From positions 1-41,040 of the forward strand of contig JAHFDS010000015.1 of the NCBI GenBank assembly GCA_023248855.1: a stretch of 41,040 bases of DNA, written 5' to 3'. The position numbers were made by a program, and so were the translations under genes. Position 1 is the stretch's first letter. The number at the start of each line of letters is the position of its first letter. A model generated the notes under the pieces. The model had not been told where the DNA came from. It saw nothing but the letters and a program-made list of their open reading frames with translations, and did not search any database. This document shows positions 15,507-23,636 of this stretch, piece after piece. This stretch comes from Myxococcales bacterium. GTDB taxonomy: Bacteria; Myxococcota_A; Polyangia; JAHFDS01.

Positions 15507-18041
15507 TCATCCCGCCTTGCGACTCGGGTTTTTCTCGTCCCAGGTTGCGGGTCGCGGCTGTCCCCGCTCGCGGATCATGACGATGCTCGGGTCCGGCCCC
15601 GGCGCATTGACGAAGGGCTGGAATTGCCGCATCTTCTCGGGGTCCTCGAGCGTCGCACGCCACTCACACTGGTAGCTCCCGACCGTCGCCTGCATCTCGG
15701 CCTCGAGCTCCGCAGCAATGCCGAGCGAGTCCTCGATCACGACCTTCTTGAGGTAATCGAGCCCGCCCTCGAGCGCCTCGAGCCAGGTGGAGGTCCGCTG
15801 CAACCGGTCGGCCGTGCGGATGTAGAACATGAGGAAGCGGTCCACGTAGCGGACCAGCGTCTCCTCGTCGAGATCGGTGGCGAACAGGTCCGCATGTCGC
15901 GGCCGCATGCCGCCATTGCCGCAGACGTAGAGGTTGTAGCCGTTCTCCGTCGCAATGACGCCGAAGTCCTTGCCCTGCGCCTCGGCGCATTCGCGTGCGC
16001 AGCCGGACACGGCGCTCTTGATCTTGTGCGGCGCGCGCAGGCCCTTGTAGCGATGCTCGAGCTTGAGCGCGAGCCCGACCGAATCCTGCACTCCATAGCG
16101 GCACCAGGTGCTGCCGACGCACGACTTGACCGTGCGCAGCGCCTTTCCGTACGCGTGCCCGGACTCGAAGCCCGCGTCGATGAGCTCGCGCCAGATGTCC
16201 GGCAGCTGCTCCATGCGCGCGCCGAGCAGATCGACCCGCTGGCCCCCGGTGATCTTCGTGTAGAGGCCATGCTTCTTGGCGACCCGGCCGAGCGCGATCA
16301 GCTGATCGGGGGTGATCTCGCCCGCGGCCACGCGCGGAATCACCGAATACGTGCCGTCTTTCTGGATGTTGGCGAGATAGCGGTCATTGGTGTCCTGGAG
16401 CTTCCTGTGGCCGCGGCCGAGCACGTGCTCGTTCCACGCCGACGCGAGGATCGACGCGACCGCGGGCTTGCAGATCTCGCAGCCGGCGCCCCGTCCGTGG
16501 CGCGCCAGGAGCTCGTCGAAGGTGCGCAGCCTGTGCACGCGCACGAGGTGATAGAGCTCCTGCCGCGAGCAGGCGAAGTGCTCGCACAGGTGGTTGAGCA
16601 CGACGGCGCCGGTCTTCTTCAGCTCCAGCTTGAGCAGATCCGACAGCACCGGCACGCACGAGCCGCAGCCCGTTCCGGCGCGCGTGCACGCCTTGATCGC
16701 CGAGACCTCCGTGAGGCCGCCGGACGTGATGGCCTGGCAGACGGCGCCCTTCGAGACGTTCAGGCAGCTGCACAGGATCGCCTCGGCCGGCAGCGCGCCC
16801 GGCCCCCCGCCGCGCGGAGCCCCGGCGCGCCCCGGCGGCAGGACCAGGTCCTCCGGGTGCGGCCCCACCGGTGAGCCGGCGCGACAGAGCGCCGCCAGCT
16901 CCCCAAAGCCGGTGCTGTCGCCCACCAGCACGCCGCCGACGACGCGCTTGCCTTCGGCGTCGAGCGTCACGCGCCGGTACACGCCCGCGATGGCATCAAG
17001 GTACGACAGCGTGCGCGCGCCGGGCGTCGTGCCCTGCGCGTCGCCGAAGCTCGCGACATCGACGCCGAGGAGCTTGAGCTTGGTGCCCGCGTCGAAGCCC
17101 GAGAAGCGCTCGGGGCCGCCCGCGATCGTGTCGATCGCCGCGCGCGCCATCTGGTAGCCGGGCGCGACCAGGCCATGCACGCGCCCCCGGTGCGACGCGC
17201 ACTCGCCGATGGCGAGCACGTCGGGGTCGGAGGTCGCGCAGCGGTCGTCGATCACGACGCCGCCGCGCTCGGCGACGACCAGCCCCGCAGCGCGCGCGAG
17301 GTCGTCACGGGGCCGGATGCCGGCGGAGAACACGACGAGGTCGACCTCGAGCACGCGCCCGTCGGCGAGGCGCAACCCGCTCACGCGCCCCTGGGGACCC
17401 TCGATGGCCGACGTCGAGGCCGCCGTGTGGACGAACAGGCCCAGCGCCTCGATCTTCTGGCGCAGGATCGCGCCGCCCGCGTCGTCCACCTGCAGGGTCA
17501 TCAGGCGTGGCGCGAGCTCGACGACGTGCGTCTCGAGGCCCAGATTGCGCAGGGCGCTCGCAGCCTCCAGCCCGAGCAGGCCGCCACCGATGACGGCGCC
17601 GGCGCGCGCCCGGGCGGCGTACGCGCGGATGGCCTCGAGGTCCTCGATGGTGCGATACACGAAGCAACCGGGCAGGTCCCGCCCCGCCACCGGGGGGACG
17701 AACGGAACCGATCCGGTCGCGAGGATCACCTGGTCGTAGGCGAGCGCTCGGCGGTTGGACAGGCGCACGGTGCGCGTCTCGCGGTCGATCCCGAGGACGC
17801 GCTCTCCGACGCGCAGCTCGACACCGGACTCCGCGTAGCCGCCGGGGCTCGCGAGCGAAAGGTCGTGCGCCGTCTTGCCCTCGAAGAAGCTCGACAGGTG
17901 CACGCGATCGTAGGCCGCGCGCGGTTCCTCGCCGAGCACCACCAGCTGATGGCTGCGCGGTAGGCCGCGCTCGATCGCCAGCTCGATGAACCGGTGACCG
18001 ACCATCCCGTTGCCGACCACGATCAAGGTGGGCTTGGACAT
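15507..18041 (-). CDS. nirB: Nitrite reductase (NAD(P)H) large subunit
   Basis: An 844-aa siroheme nitrite reductase with the full domain set. An FAD/NAD-dependent oxidoreductase (residues 1-~400) begins with VVGNGMVGHRF. A BFD-like [2Fe-2S] domain follows (ILCSCLNVSKGAVC...TGCGSC, ~424-460) with a second BFD-like segment (GAGCEICKP). The nitrite/sulfite reductase half-domains come last; siroheme/[4Fe-4S] ligands appear as C-x5-C (CVGSTWC, ~640) and C-x3-C (GCAREC, ~680), at positions close to the E. coli enzyme. It reduces nitrite to ammonium in the cytosol using NAD(P)H. The ATG at 18041 follows AAGGG by 5 nt; a GTG at 18047 is in frame but less well placed. It is the first gene of the nirBD-DmsBC-nasA-narK operon. 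Confidence 0.96.
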   Translation of the reverse strand: MSKPTLIVVGNGMVGHRFIELAIERGLPRSHQLVVLGEEPRAAYDRVHLSSFFEGKTAHDLSLASPGGYAESGVELRVGERVLGIDRETRTVRLSNRRALAYDQVILATGSVPFVPPVAGRDLPGCFVYRTIEDLEAIRAYAARARAGAVIGGGLLGLEAASALRNLGLETHVVELAPRLMTLQVDDAGGAILRQKIEALGLFVHTAASTSAIEGPQGRVSGLRLADGRVLEVDLVVFSAGIRPRDDLARAAGLVVAERGGVVIDDRCATSDPDVLAIGECASHRGRVHGLVAPGYQMARAAIDTIAGGPERFSGFDAGTKLKLLGVDVASFGDAQGTTPGARTLSYLDAIAGVYRRVTLDAEGKRVVGGVLVGDSTGFGELAALCRAGSPVGPHPEDLVLPPGRAGAPRGGGPGALPAEAILCSCLNVSKGAVCQAITSGGLTEVSAIKACTRAGTGCGSCVPVLSDLLKLELKKTGAVVLNHLCEHFACSRQELYHLVRVHRLRTFDELLARHGRGAGCEICKPAVASILASAWNEHVLGRGHRKLQDTNDRYLANIQKDGTYSVIPRVAAGEITPDQLIALGRVAKKHGLYTKITGGQRVDLLGARMEQLPDIWRELIDAGFESGHAYGKALRTVKSCVGSTWCRYGVQDSVGLALKLEHRYKGLRAPHKIKSAVSGCARECAEAQGKDFGVIATENGYNLYVCGNGGMRPRHADLFATDLDEETLVRYVDRFLMFYIRTADRLQRTSTWLEALEGGLDYLKKVVIEDSLGIAAELEAEMQATVGSYQCEWRATLEDPEKMRQFQPFVNAPGPDPSIVMIRERGQPRPATWDEKNPSRKAG

Positions 18042-18173
18042 TGGCACCCTTGATGTTGCAGTGCGTCGATGTCGCGGCCGCTAAGGCTACGTTAAGATCG
18101 TGTATCCGGCAGCCGATCGGGCCGTTCTCACGCCAGAAACAAGCCTGACGCAAAGCGTTGCCCGGCCCATGGT
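18042..18173. promoter_or_regulatory. Divergent intergenic region between nirB and the secretion-type ATPase gene
   Basis: These 132 bp must carry the promoter of the five-gene nitrate operon (leftward) and probably that of the ATPase gene (rightward). Around 18082-18097 there is an imperfect, AT-richer dyad CTAAGGCTACGTTAAG that could be an operator. No confident sigma70 hexamers and no sigma54 GG-N10-GC element were found on the nirB strand. Confidence 0.35.
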
Positions 18174-20009
18174 ATGATCCCCCTGGTGTCCACCGTCGCG
18201 GCCACCCCGCGTCGCCTCAACCTGGAGTCGCTCCTGGCCATCCTCGAGCGGCACCGGCACGTGCTGCCCGACCAGCTGCGGGCGATCCTGATGGCGGCGG
18301 GCAAGGAGCGCGCGCGCTTGCTGCGCGAGCGCTTCGGCCCGCGGGTGTCGCCCCAGCAGGAGGCCGAGCTCCACCCAGCCGAGGTCCTGGCGGCTTGCAA
18401 GCTCGAATCCGCTGCGCCGGGCCCGCAGGCTGCCCTCGGGGAGGACCTCATCATGCAGGTCGTCGCCGCCTACGCCGGCCTCCCCTTCCTCAAGATCGAT
18501 CCGCTCAAGATCGAGACCGACATGGTGGTGACGTCGATGCCGCGACCGTTCGCCCAGCGCAACGCTGTGGTGCCCGTCGCCCGGGAGGGCGAGCTGCTGG
18601 TGGTGGCCGTCGCGGACCCTTTCGACAAGGAGCTCCAGGAGTCGCTTGGCCTGATGACCAAGAACCGCTGGCGGCCGGTCGTCGCGACCTCCTCGGACAT
18701 CCGCAAGCTCATCACCGACGTCTATGGCTTCCGCACGGCAGTGTCGGCGGCCGCTCGCGAGGCCAGCACCACGGGGTTGCCCGACCTCGGCAACCTCGAG
18801 CAGTACGTCAAGCTCAAGAAGGTCGACGAGATCGACGCGACCGACAAGCACGTCGTCAACGCCGTCGAGTTCTTGCTGCACTACGCGTTCGACCAGCGAG
18901 CGAGCGACATCCACATCGAGCCGCGGCGCGAGACCTCGCGCATCCGGCTGCGTATCGATGGCGTGCTGCACGAGATCAACACCATCCCGCGACAGGTCCA
19001 TCCCGCGTTCGTCTCGCGCATCAAGATGCTCGCGCGCATGGACGTGGCGGAGCGGCGAAAACCCCAGGACGGCCGCATCAAGACCGGCCGCGGCGAGCGC
19101 GAGGTCGAGCTCCGCGTGTCGACGCTGCCCGTCGCGTTCGGAGAGAAGTGCGTGATCCGCATCTTCGACCCCGACGTGCTGACGGTGGACCTCGCCGATC
19201 TCGGCTTTTTTCCCCGGGATCTCGTGCTGGTGCAGAGCTTCCTCGACCGGCCGCATGGCCTGGTCCTGGTGTCGGGGCCGACCGGCAGCGGCAAGACCAC
19301 GACGCTCTACTCGGCGTTGCGGCGCCTGGCCAGCGAAGAGCTCAACATCACGACCATCGAGGACCCCATCGAGATGGTCATGGAGGAGCTCAACCAGGTG
19401 TCGGTGCAGCCGCTCGCGGGCGTGACGTTCGCCTCCGCGCTGCGGCACATCCTGCGGCAGGACCCGGACGTCATCATGGTGGGCGAGATCCGCGACCGCG
19501 AGACCGCCGAGCACGCGGTGCAGGCCGCGCTGACCGGGCACCTCGTGTTGTCGACCGTGCACACGAACGACGCGCCGTCGTCGGTCACGCGGCTCGTCGA
19601 GCTCGGCGTGGAGCCGTTCCTCGTGGCCTCCACCCTGCTCGGCGTGGTCGCGCAGCGGCTGGTCCGCAAGGTGTGCAAGTCGTGCGCTCAGACCCGGCCC
19701 ATGACGTTCGAGGAGCTCTCGGCGATCGGCATGGAGGATGACGTGGCCGGCCCTGAGCGGCCGCGCTGCACGTTCGGCACGGGCTGCGTCCACTGCCGCG
19801 GCACCGGCATGGTCGGTCGCACGGGTATCCACGAGGTGCTCGAGGTGAGCGAGCGCGTGCGGTCGCTCATCACCGAGCGGCGCGACGCGGGCGAGATCGC
19901 GAAGCTGGCGATGGCCGACGGCATGGTGACGCTGCGCCAGTGCGCGATCCAGAAGCTCCGGCTGGGCGTGACGACGTTCGAGGAGATCGTCCGCATGACC
20001 AGCGAGTGA
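18174..20009 (+). CDS. GspE/PulE/PilB-family type II secretion or type IV pilus ATPase
   Basis: A 611-aa hexameric traffic ATPase. The N-terminal ~150 residues resemble the GspE N-domain/MshEN. The motor has Walker A GPTGSGKTTT (about 368-377), an Asp box (TTIEDPIE), Walker B (DPDVIMVGEIRD) and a His box (TGHLVLSTVHTND). A zinc-binding tetracysteine region follows (CKSC near 500, then CVHCRGTG), as in PilB/GspE but not PilT. It should power pilus or pseudopilus assembly from the cytoplasmic face. No pilin, PilC/GspF, secretin or PilT gene is beside it, so its machine must be encoded elsewhere. The start is either this ATG or the GTG at 18186. It is divergent from nirB. Confidence 0.94.
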   Translation: MIPLVSTVAATPRRLNLESLLAILERHRHVLPDQLRAILMAAGKERARLLRERFGPRVSPQQEAELHPAEVLAACKLESAAPGPQAALGEDLIMQVVAAYAGLPFLKIDPLKIETDMVVTSMPRPFAQRNAVVPVAREGELLVVAVADPFDKELQESLGLMTKNRWRPVVATSSDIRKLITDVYGFRTAVSAAAREASTTGLPDLGNLEQYVKLKKVDEIDATDKHVVNAVEFLLHYAFDQRASDIHIEPRRETSRIRLRIDGVLHEINTIPRQVHPAFVSRIKMLARMDVAERRKPQDGRIKTGRGEREVELRVSTLPVAFGEKCVIRIFDPDVLTVDLADLGFFPRDLVLVQSFLDRPHGLVLVSGPTGSGKTTTLYSALRRLASEELNITTIEDPIEMVMEELNQVSVQPLAGVTFASALRHILRQDPDVIMVGEIRDRETAEHAVQAALTGHLVLSTVHTNDAPSSVTRLVELGVEPFLVASTLLGVVAQRLVRKVCKSCAQTRPMTFEELSAIGMEDDVAGPERPRCTFGTGCVHCRGTGMVGRTGIHEVLEVSERVRSLITERRDAGEIAKLAMADGMVTLRQCAIQKLRLGVTTFEEIVRMTSE

Positions 20010-20040
20010 GCGCGGCGACTGGGGGCGTTTCACCCCGCAC

Positions 20041-20092
20041 TGGCAGCACGGGTCGCCACGCTGACTTACGAAAATGGCAGCCAGAGTCGCCA
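20041..20092. promoter_or_regulatory. Two direct copies of an operator-like dyad TGGCAGC-N4-GTCGCCA
   Basis: Copy one is at 20041-20058 and copy two at 20075-20092, 34 bp apart start to start. Both keep the same seven outer bases on each side while the four-base spacers (ACGG, CAGA) and the 16 bp between copies differ. The half sites TGGCAGC and TGGCGAC (reverse strand) fit TGGCRRC, so each copy is a near-dyad. This pattern fits a dimeric regulator binding side by side upstream of the lipoprotein gene at 20183. Confidence 0.5.
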
Positions 20093-20182
20093 TCGCATGC
20101 ACGCAAGACCTCAAGATCGCTCGTCTCGACGCGCGCTGACCGATGGCACGCTGGTGGCATGCCCTGCCGGCGGCTCGAACCC

Positions 20183-21016
20183 ATGAAGCGAACTGCCTGC
20201 GTCGTCCTTGGTTGCCTGCTCGCGTTGCCCGCCTGTGCGAGCGTCAAGAAGGACGCGCCCGACGAGGCAGCCGCCGGGGGCAGCGGCAGCAACCACCGCG
20301 GAGGCAGTGGCGCTCCGGAGGATCCGCCCGATGGCCCCCTGGCGCCGGACGGTCTGTCGGTGGACGCTGGCGCCCACGATGCGGGCGCCGCAGATGCGCG
20401 TCGGACCGACGGCGCTGCAGGCAGCGCGGGGCGGACACCGGATGCGGCGCGCCCGGCCGACGCGGCGCGCGCGGCGGATGCACCACGGCGACCGGATGCG
20501 CGACCTGCGGATGCGCCACGCCCGGCGGATGCGCCGCGGGGCCCCGACGGACCGGTCGATCTCATCGGCCGGCTGGCGATCTCGGAAGCGTTCGTCGATC
20601 CTACCGGCGCCGACGACGGCCTCGAGTGGGTCGAGCTCTACAACGGCTCGGGCGCCGCCATCGATCTCACGAGCTGGCACCTGCGCGCGGGCGGCGCCAC
20701 CTACGGGAACGTCAGGACGCTGACCGGAACCATCCCGGCGCGCGGTTGCCAGCTCGTCATGGGCCTCACCGGCCTGCAGAACGGCACCACGGCGACCGAC
20801 GCCATCGCGATCACGAACCCGAGCGGCGCCATCATCGACGCCCTGCTCTACGACTCCCCGAACTCGAACAACCTCGCCGACGAGACCGGCAGCCCAGGTT
20901 CGATCGACTACCCGTCGACGCCCACCACCGACCACTCGATCGAGCGCACCGGCCGCACCACCTGGCGTGACCAGGCGACCCCCACGCCCGGCAACTGCGC
21001 CGCGATCATGCGGTAG
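20183..21016 (+). CDS. Lipoprotein with lamin-tail (LTD) domain
   Basis: A 277-aa secreted lipoprotein. MKRTACVVLGCLLALPAC gives a signal peptide with lipobox LPAC and lipidation at Cys18. Residues ~25-125 are a disordered linker rich in Ala, Asp, Pro, Arg and Gly, partly built of five-codon repeats (PDARPADAPR-like). Residues ~130-250 form an LTD beta-sandwich: ISEAFVDPTGADDGLEWVELYN, then GSGAAIDLTSWHLR and the C-terminal SIERTGRTTWRDQATPTPGN. LTD proteins are extracellular or surface adhesion/binding modules, often next to nucleases or in myxobacterial lipoproteins. Upstream lie the paired TGGCAGC dyads. The 3' end overlaps the convergent RCK gene by 11 bp. Confidence 0.9.
   Translation: MKRTACVVLGCLLALPACASVKKDAPDEAAAGGSGSNHRGGSGAPEDPPDGPLAPDGLSVDAGAHDAGAADARRTDGAAGSAGRTPDAARPADAARAADAPRRPDARPADAPRPADAPRGPDGPVDLIGRLAISEAFVDPTGADDGLEWVELYNGSGAAIDLTSWHLRAGGATYGNVRTLTGTIPARGCQLVMGLTGLQNGTTATDAIAITNPSGAIIDALLYDSPNSNNLADETGSPGSIDYPSTPTTDHSIERTGRTTWRDQATPTPGNCAAIMR
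20441..20548 (+). repeat. Imperfect 15-nt tandem repeats encoding the Asp-Ala/Pro-Arg linker
   Basis: GATGCG or GACGCG recurs about every 12-15 bases with Pro/Arg codons between, giving residues like DAPRPADAPR. The repeat lies wholly inside the LTD lipoprotein gene, in frame, and separates the lipid anchor from the folded domain. Codon-multiple units mean length changes would keep the frame. Confidence 0.6.
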
Positions 21017-22085
21017 GCACCCGACCAACGGAACGCCCCCCGCGCGCCGCTTCGGCCAGGGCGGACAGGTGCCGCGCCTCGATCTCCACGGTGATCGTGT
21101 CCCCCGCGGCGATCTGGCCCGCCCCCGGAGGGCGCGCCTGAGAGGTCCCGCTCGCGTCGCTCCGCGAAAGGACGCGCGCGCCGAGGGTGGACTCGAGCTC
21201 GCCCAGGCGCTGGCCGCACAGGGTGCTCTTCGGCTCGGCGTGGACCTCGGCGATGACGTGGCGTACACCCGCGACGGGGAACGACGCCAGGACGCGCGCG
21301 CCGTGCGCCATCGATGCCACGATCGGTGCGGCCAGGGCGGCCGACGAGAACGCCGCGTCGATGCCGAGCGCCCCCTTGATCTTGTCGGCCAGGTGCTGGT
21401 CGAACATGCGCATGATGACGCGGATCTGCGGGTTCATCCGGCGTGCGTCGAGCGCGACCTCCAGGTTGGCCATGTCGTCGTTGGTCGCGATGATGATGGC
21501 GCGCGCGTACGGGACGCCCGCATCGATGAGGGCCTGGTCCTCCTTCATGTCGCGGATCAGCACGGGGATGCCGGTCTCCTTGGCCTGCCCCAGGAAGCGC
21601 GCCTCCGCGGTCCGCTCGATGGCGACCACCTCGACCTTGTCCTCCAGCAGCCGGCCGAGGATGCGGTAGCCGAGGTGGCCGAGCCCGCACAGGACCACGT
21701 GGTCGCGATACGTCTTCGCCATCACCCGCATCCACTCCTTCTCGCCCTGCCGGCGCGAGATCATCAGCATGCCGAAGCGCACCACGCCCTCGCCCACCAG
21801 CGTGAAGCCGAGCACCGGATAGAGCCCCTCGACCAGCGCGAGATACCAGGTCGGCGGCGGATTGAACATCGGCTCGCCGAACATCGACAGCCAGGCCGCG
21901 AGCAGCGACAGCAGGACCGACGGCCGCGCGCCGGCGAGGGACGGCATCGGCGTGATCCAGTGCAGGACGCCGCCGAGCAGCACGCAAAGGGCGAGGGCGA
22001 TCAGCGACCCGCGGAACTCGTGGGCCATCGCGCCCGCGTAACGCAGGACCTGCAGCATCGACCGGCGTCGCTGGTGAACCGGCAC
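21006..22085 (-). CDS. TrkA-N/RCK-domain membrane protein resembling a potassium channel without the selectivity filter
   Basis: A 359-aa protein. Helices lie at about 26-44, 56-70 and 82-108, followed by an RCK N-lobe (Rossmann fold) with VVLCGLGHLGYRI (130-142), an acidic residue after strand two (VVAIER) and NDDMANLEVALDARRMNP, then a C-lobe (residues ~265-345). The layout is that of a ligand-gated two-helix K+ channel, but the TVGYGD filter is absent; the loop instead reads EPMFNPPPTWYLALVEG. The GTG at 22085 is chosen because AGAGGAG precedes it by 6 nt. Only 14 bp separate it from the DUF218 gene, so it is the last gene of the glnD operon. It could be a gating or regulatory subunit, or a pore of other specificity. 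Confidence 0.85.
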   Translation of the reverse strand: MPVHQRRRSMLQVLRYAGAMAHEFRGSLIALALCVLLGGVLHWITPMPSLAGARPSVLLSLLAAWLSMFGEPMFNPPPTWYLALVEGLYPVLGFTLVGEGVVRFGMLMISRRQGEKEWMRVMAKTYRDHVVLCGLGHLGYRILGRLLEDKVEVVAIERTAEARFLGQAKETGIPVLIRDMKEDQALIDAGVPYARAIIIATNDDMANLEVALDARRMNPQIRVIMRMFDQHLADKIKGALGIDAAFSSAALAAPIVASMAHGARVLASFPVAGVRHVIAEVHAEPKSTLCGQRLGELESTLGARVLSRSDASGTSQARPPGAGQIAAGDTITVEIEARHLSALAEAARGGRSVGRVPTA

Positions 22086-22099
22086 GACTTGCTCCTCTC

Positions 22100-22768
22100 T
22101 CACATCCAGTCCCGAGCCGTGTACCACACGATGCCGAGCCACTCACGGATCGATCCCTGCACGATCGCGGCGCGCAGAAAGCTCGGAAAGCCGATCCGGA
22201 TGTGCCGGTTCGGCCAGGCCGGGGCCGGGACGACCTCGAGGCCCAGCTTCCTGAAGGTCGCGCTCGCCCGGCGCATGTGGATCCCCGCCGAGACGAGGGC
22301 AACCCGCCGGACGCCCCGAGGGAGCAGCAGCCGGGCGGTCTCCACCGCGTTCTCGTGGGTGTCGCGCGAGCGCGCCTCCGCCAGCACGGCCGTCTCGGGG
22401 ACCCCCATCAGCACGGCGAACCGCGCCATCGCGTCACCGAGCGTCGCCGCTTGTCCGATGCTCCCGGTCGAGGTCACGAGCATCGGCGCCGCGCCCTCCT
22501 TGTAGAGCTTGATGCCGTAGGTCATGCGCGAGATGGTCTCCGGGTCGCACTGGCCGTCCTCGAGCTGACCCGAGCCGAGGACCACGATCGCGTCCGCCTT
22601 GCCGCCGGGCTGCCAGAGCGGCCCGCGCAGGGACCAGAGCAGGAGCTCGCCGGAGCCAGGGACGATCGCCAGGGCGATCAGGCCACCGCCCAGGAGCCCG
22701 AGCGCGCGCGCGAGGCGCGGCCGACGCGCGCGCAGCAGCCGTCCGCCGGCCATGCACGCGAGGATCAC
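22100..22768 (-). CDS. DUF218 (YdcF/ElyC/SanA) family membrane protein
   Basis: A 222-aa protein with one N-terminal helix (residues ~22-42) and a DUF218 domain: DAIVVLGSGQLEDG, YGIKLYKEGAAPMLVTSTG, GDAMARFAVLMGVPETAVLAE, DTHENAVETARLLL and the conserved LVSAGIHMRRASATFRKLGL. Family members such as ElyC and SanA act at the inner membrane in envelope maintenance; the catalytic role is not settled. The GTG start is uncertain, because the frame stays open and strongly hydrophobic for 20 codons upstream (VTLVVWQILHGLIALPS) without a standard start codon, so a rare start may give a second helix. It lies in the glnD operon between the TPR and RCK genes. A second DUF218 gene is at 26871. Confidence 0.88.
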   Translation of the reverse strand: MILACMAGGRLLRARRPRLARALGLLGGGLIALAIVPGSGELLLWSLRGPLWQPGGKADAIVVLGSGQLEDGQCDPETISRMTYGIKLYKEGAAPMLVTSTGSIGQAATLGDAMARFAVLMGVPETAVLAEARSRDTHENAVETARLLLPRGVRRVALVSAGIHMRRASATFRKLGLEVVPAPAWPNRHIRIGFPSFLRAAIVQGSIREWLGIVWYTARDWM

Positions 22769-22820
22769 GCTCGGGAGCGCGATCAGGCCGTGCAGGATCT
22801 GCCAGACGACCAGCGTGACA

Positions 22821-23612
22821 TCACCGCTTGCAGCGAGCGAGCTGAGCGTCGACGTCCTTCTTGTCGAGCCTCGGCGACAGCGCGAGCAGCTTGTCGAAGG
22901 CCGCCCTGGCTTCGGTGCATTTCCCGCGCCGCAACTCGACCTTGCCGAGGCTCAGCCACGCCTTCTTGTAGTCGGGCTTGAGCGCCGCGGCGCGCCGGTA
23001 GGCCGACGCTGCCTCGTCGAGGTCGCCGAGCTCCGCGTGCACGAGCCCGAGGTTGAGCTGCACCAGAGGATCCCTGGGCGCCAGCCGTGCGACGTCGGCG
23101 AGCTCGGCCGCCGCCGCCTTCTTGTCCCCGGCCCGCGCCAGCGCCGCCCCGAGGTTGATGCGCGTGTCCGGATCCTTGGGCGAAAGGTCGCGCGCCTTGC
23201 GGTACGCCGCCGCCGCCTCGCGCGGCTTCTTGTCGCCGTCGAAGGCGAGCCCCAGGTTGAACCACGCCTCCGCATAGCGCGGGTCGAGCCGCGTCGCCAC
23301 CTCGAGCGCGGCGCGCGCCTCCGCGAAGACCCCACGCTCGGCCAGGAGCGCCCCGAGGTTGTTGTGCGGTTGTGGGAGCTTCGCATCGACCGCGATGGCC
23401 TTGCGGTAGTCCGCCTCGGCCCCGGGCCTGTCGCCGAGCCGCTCCTTTGCCAGGCCGCGCAGGTAGACCGCGCCGCCGTTCTTCGGCTCCGCCTTGACGG
23501 CATCCTCGAACGCCGACAGGGCCGCCTTGTAGTCGCCGCGCTCGAACGCAGCCTGCCCCCGATCGATGGGTCCCGGGACGCCGAGCAGGAAGAGGAGGAG
23601 GATCACGTGCAT
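22821..23612 (-). CDS. Exported tetratricopeptide-repeat protein
   Basis: A 263-aa protein made almost entirely of TPR helices. After a short signal sequence (MHVILLLFLLGVPGPI) about seven 34-residue repeats run from residue 18 to 255; clear copies contain AAFERGDYKAALSAFEDAVKAEP, HNNLGALLAERGVFAEARAALE and QLNLGLVHAELGDLDEAASAYRRA. No lipobox Cys is present, so it is periplasmic or anchored by its N terminus. TPR domains are scaffolds for protein complexes; the partner is unknown but may be another product of this operon. It starts 24 bp after glnD and ends 52 bp before the DUF218 gene. Confidence 0.9.
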   Translation of the reverse strand: MHVILLLFLLGVPGPIDRGQAAFERGDYKAALSAFEDAVKAEPKNGGAVYLRGLAKERLGDRPGAEADYRKAIAVDAKLPQPHNNLGALLAERGVFAEARAALEVATRLDPRYAEAWFNLGLAFDGDKKPREAAAAYRKARDLSPKDPDTRINLGAALARAGDKKAAAAELADVARLAPRDPLVQLNLGLVHAELGDLDEAASAYRRAAALKPDYKKAWLSLGKVELRRGKCTEARAAFDKLLALSPRLDKKDVDAQLARCKR

Positions 23613-23636
23613 GGCGCCTGATGTTACTCTCAGATT

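Noticed and set aside
20022-20042. A GGGG...CCCC hairpin after the ATPase gene as a terminator
   Set aside because: The stem is only four base pairs with an eight-base loop and no T-run; expected by chance in this GC content.
20041-20092. TGGCA elements as sigma54 promoters
   Set aside because: The GG to GC distance is 11 bp, not 10, in both copies, and the bases after it do not fit TTGC.
21006-21016. The 11-bp overlap of convergent genes as a sign of a misplaced stop
   Set aside because: Both frames end naturally with conserved domain ends intact; short convergent overlaps are normal in dense genomes.
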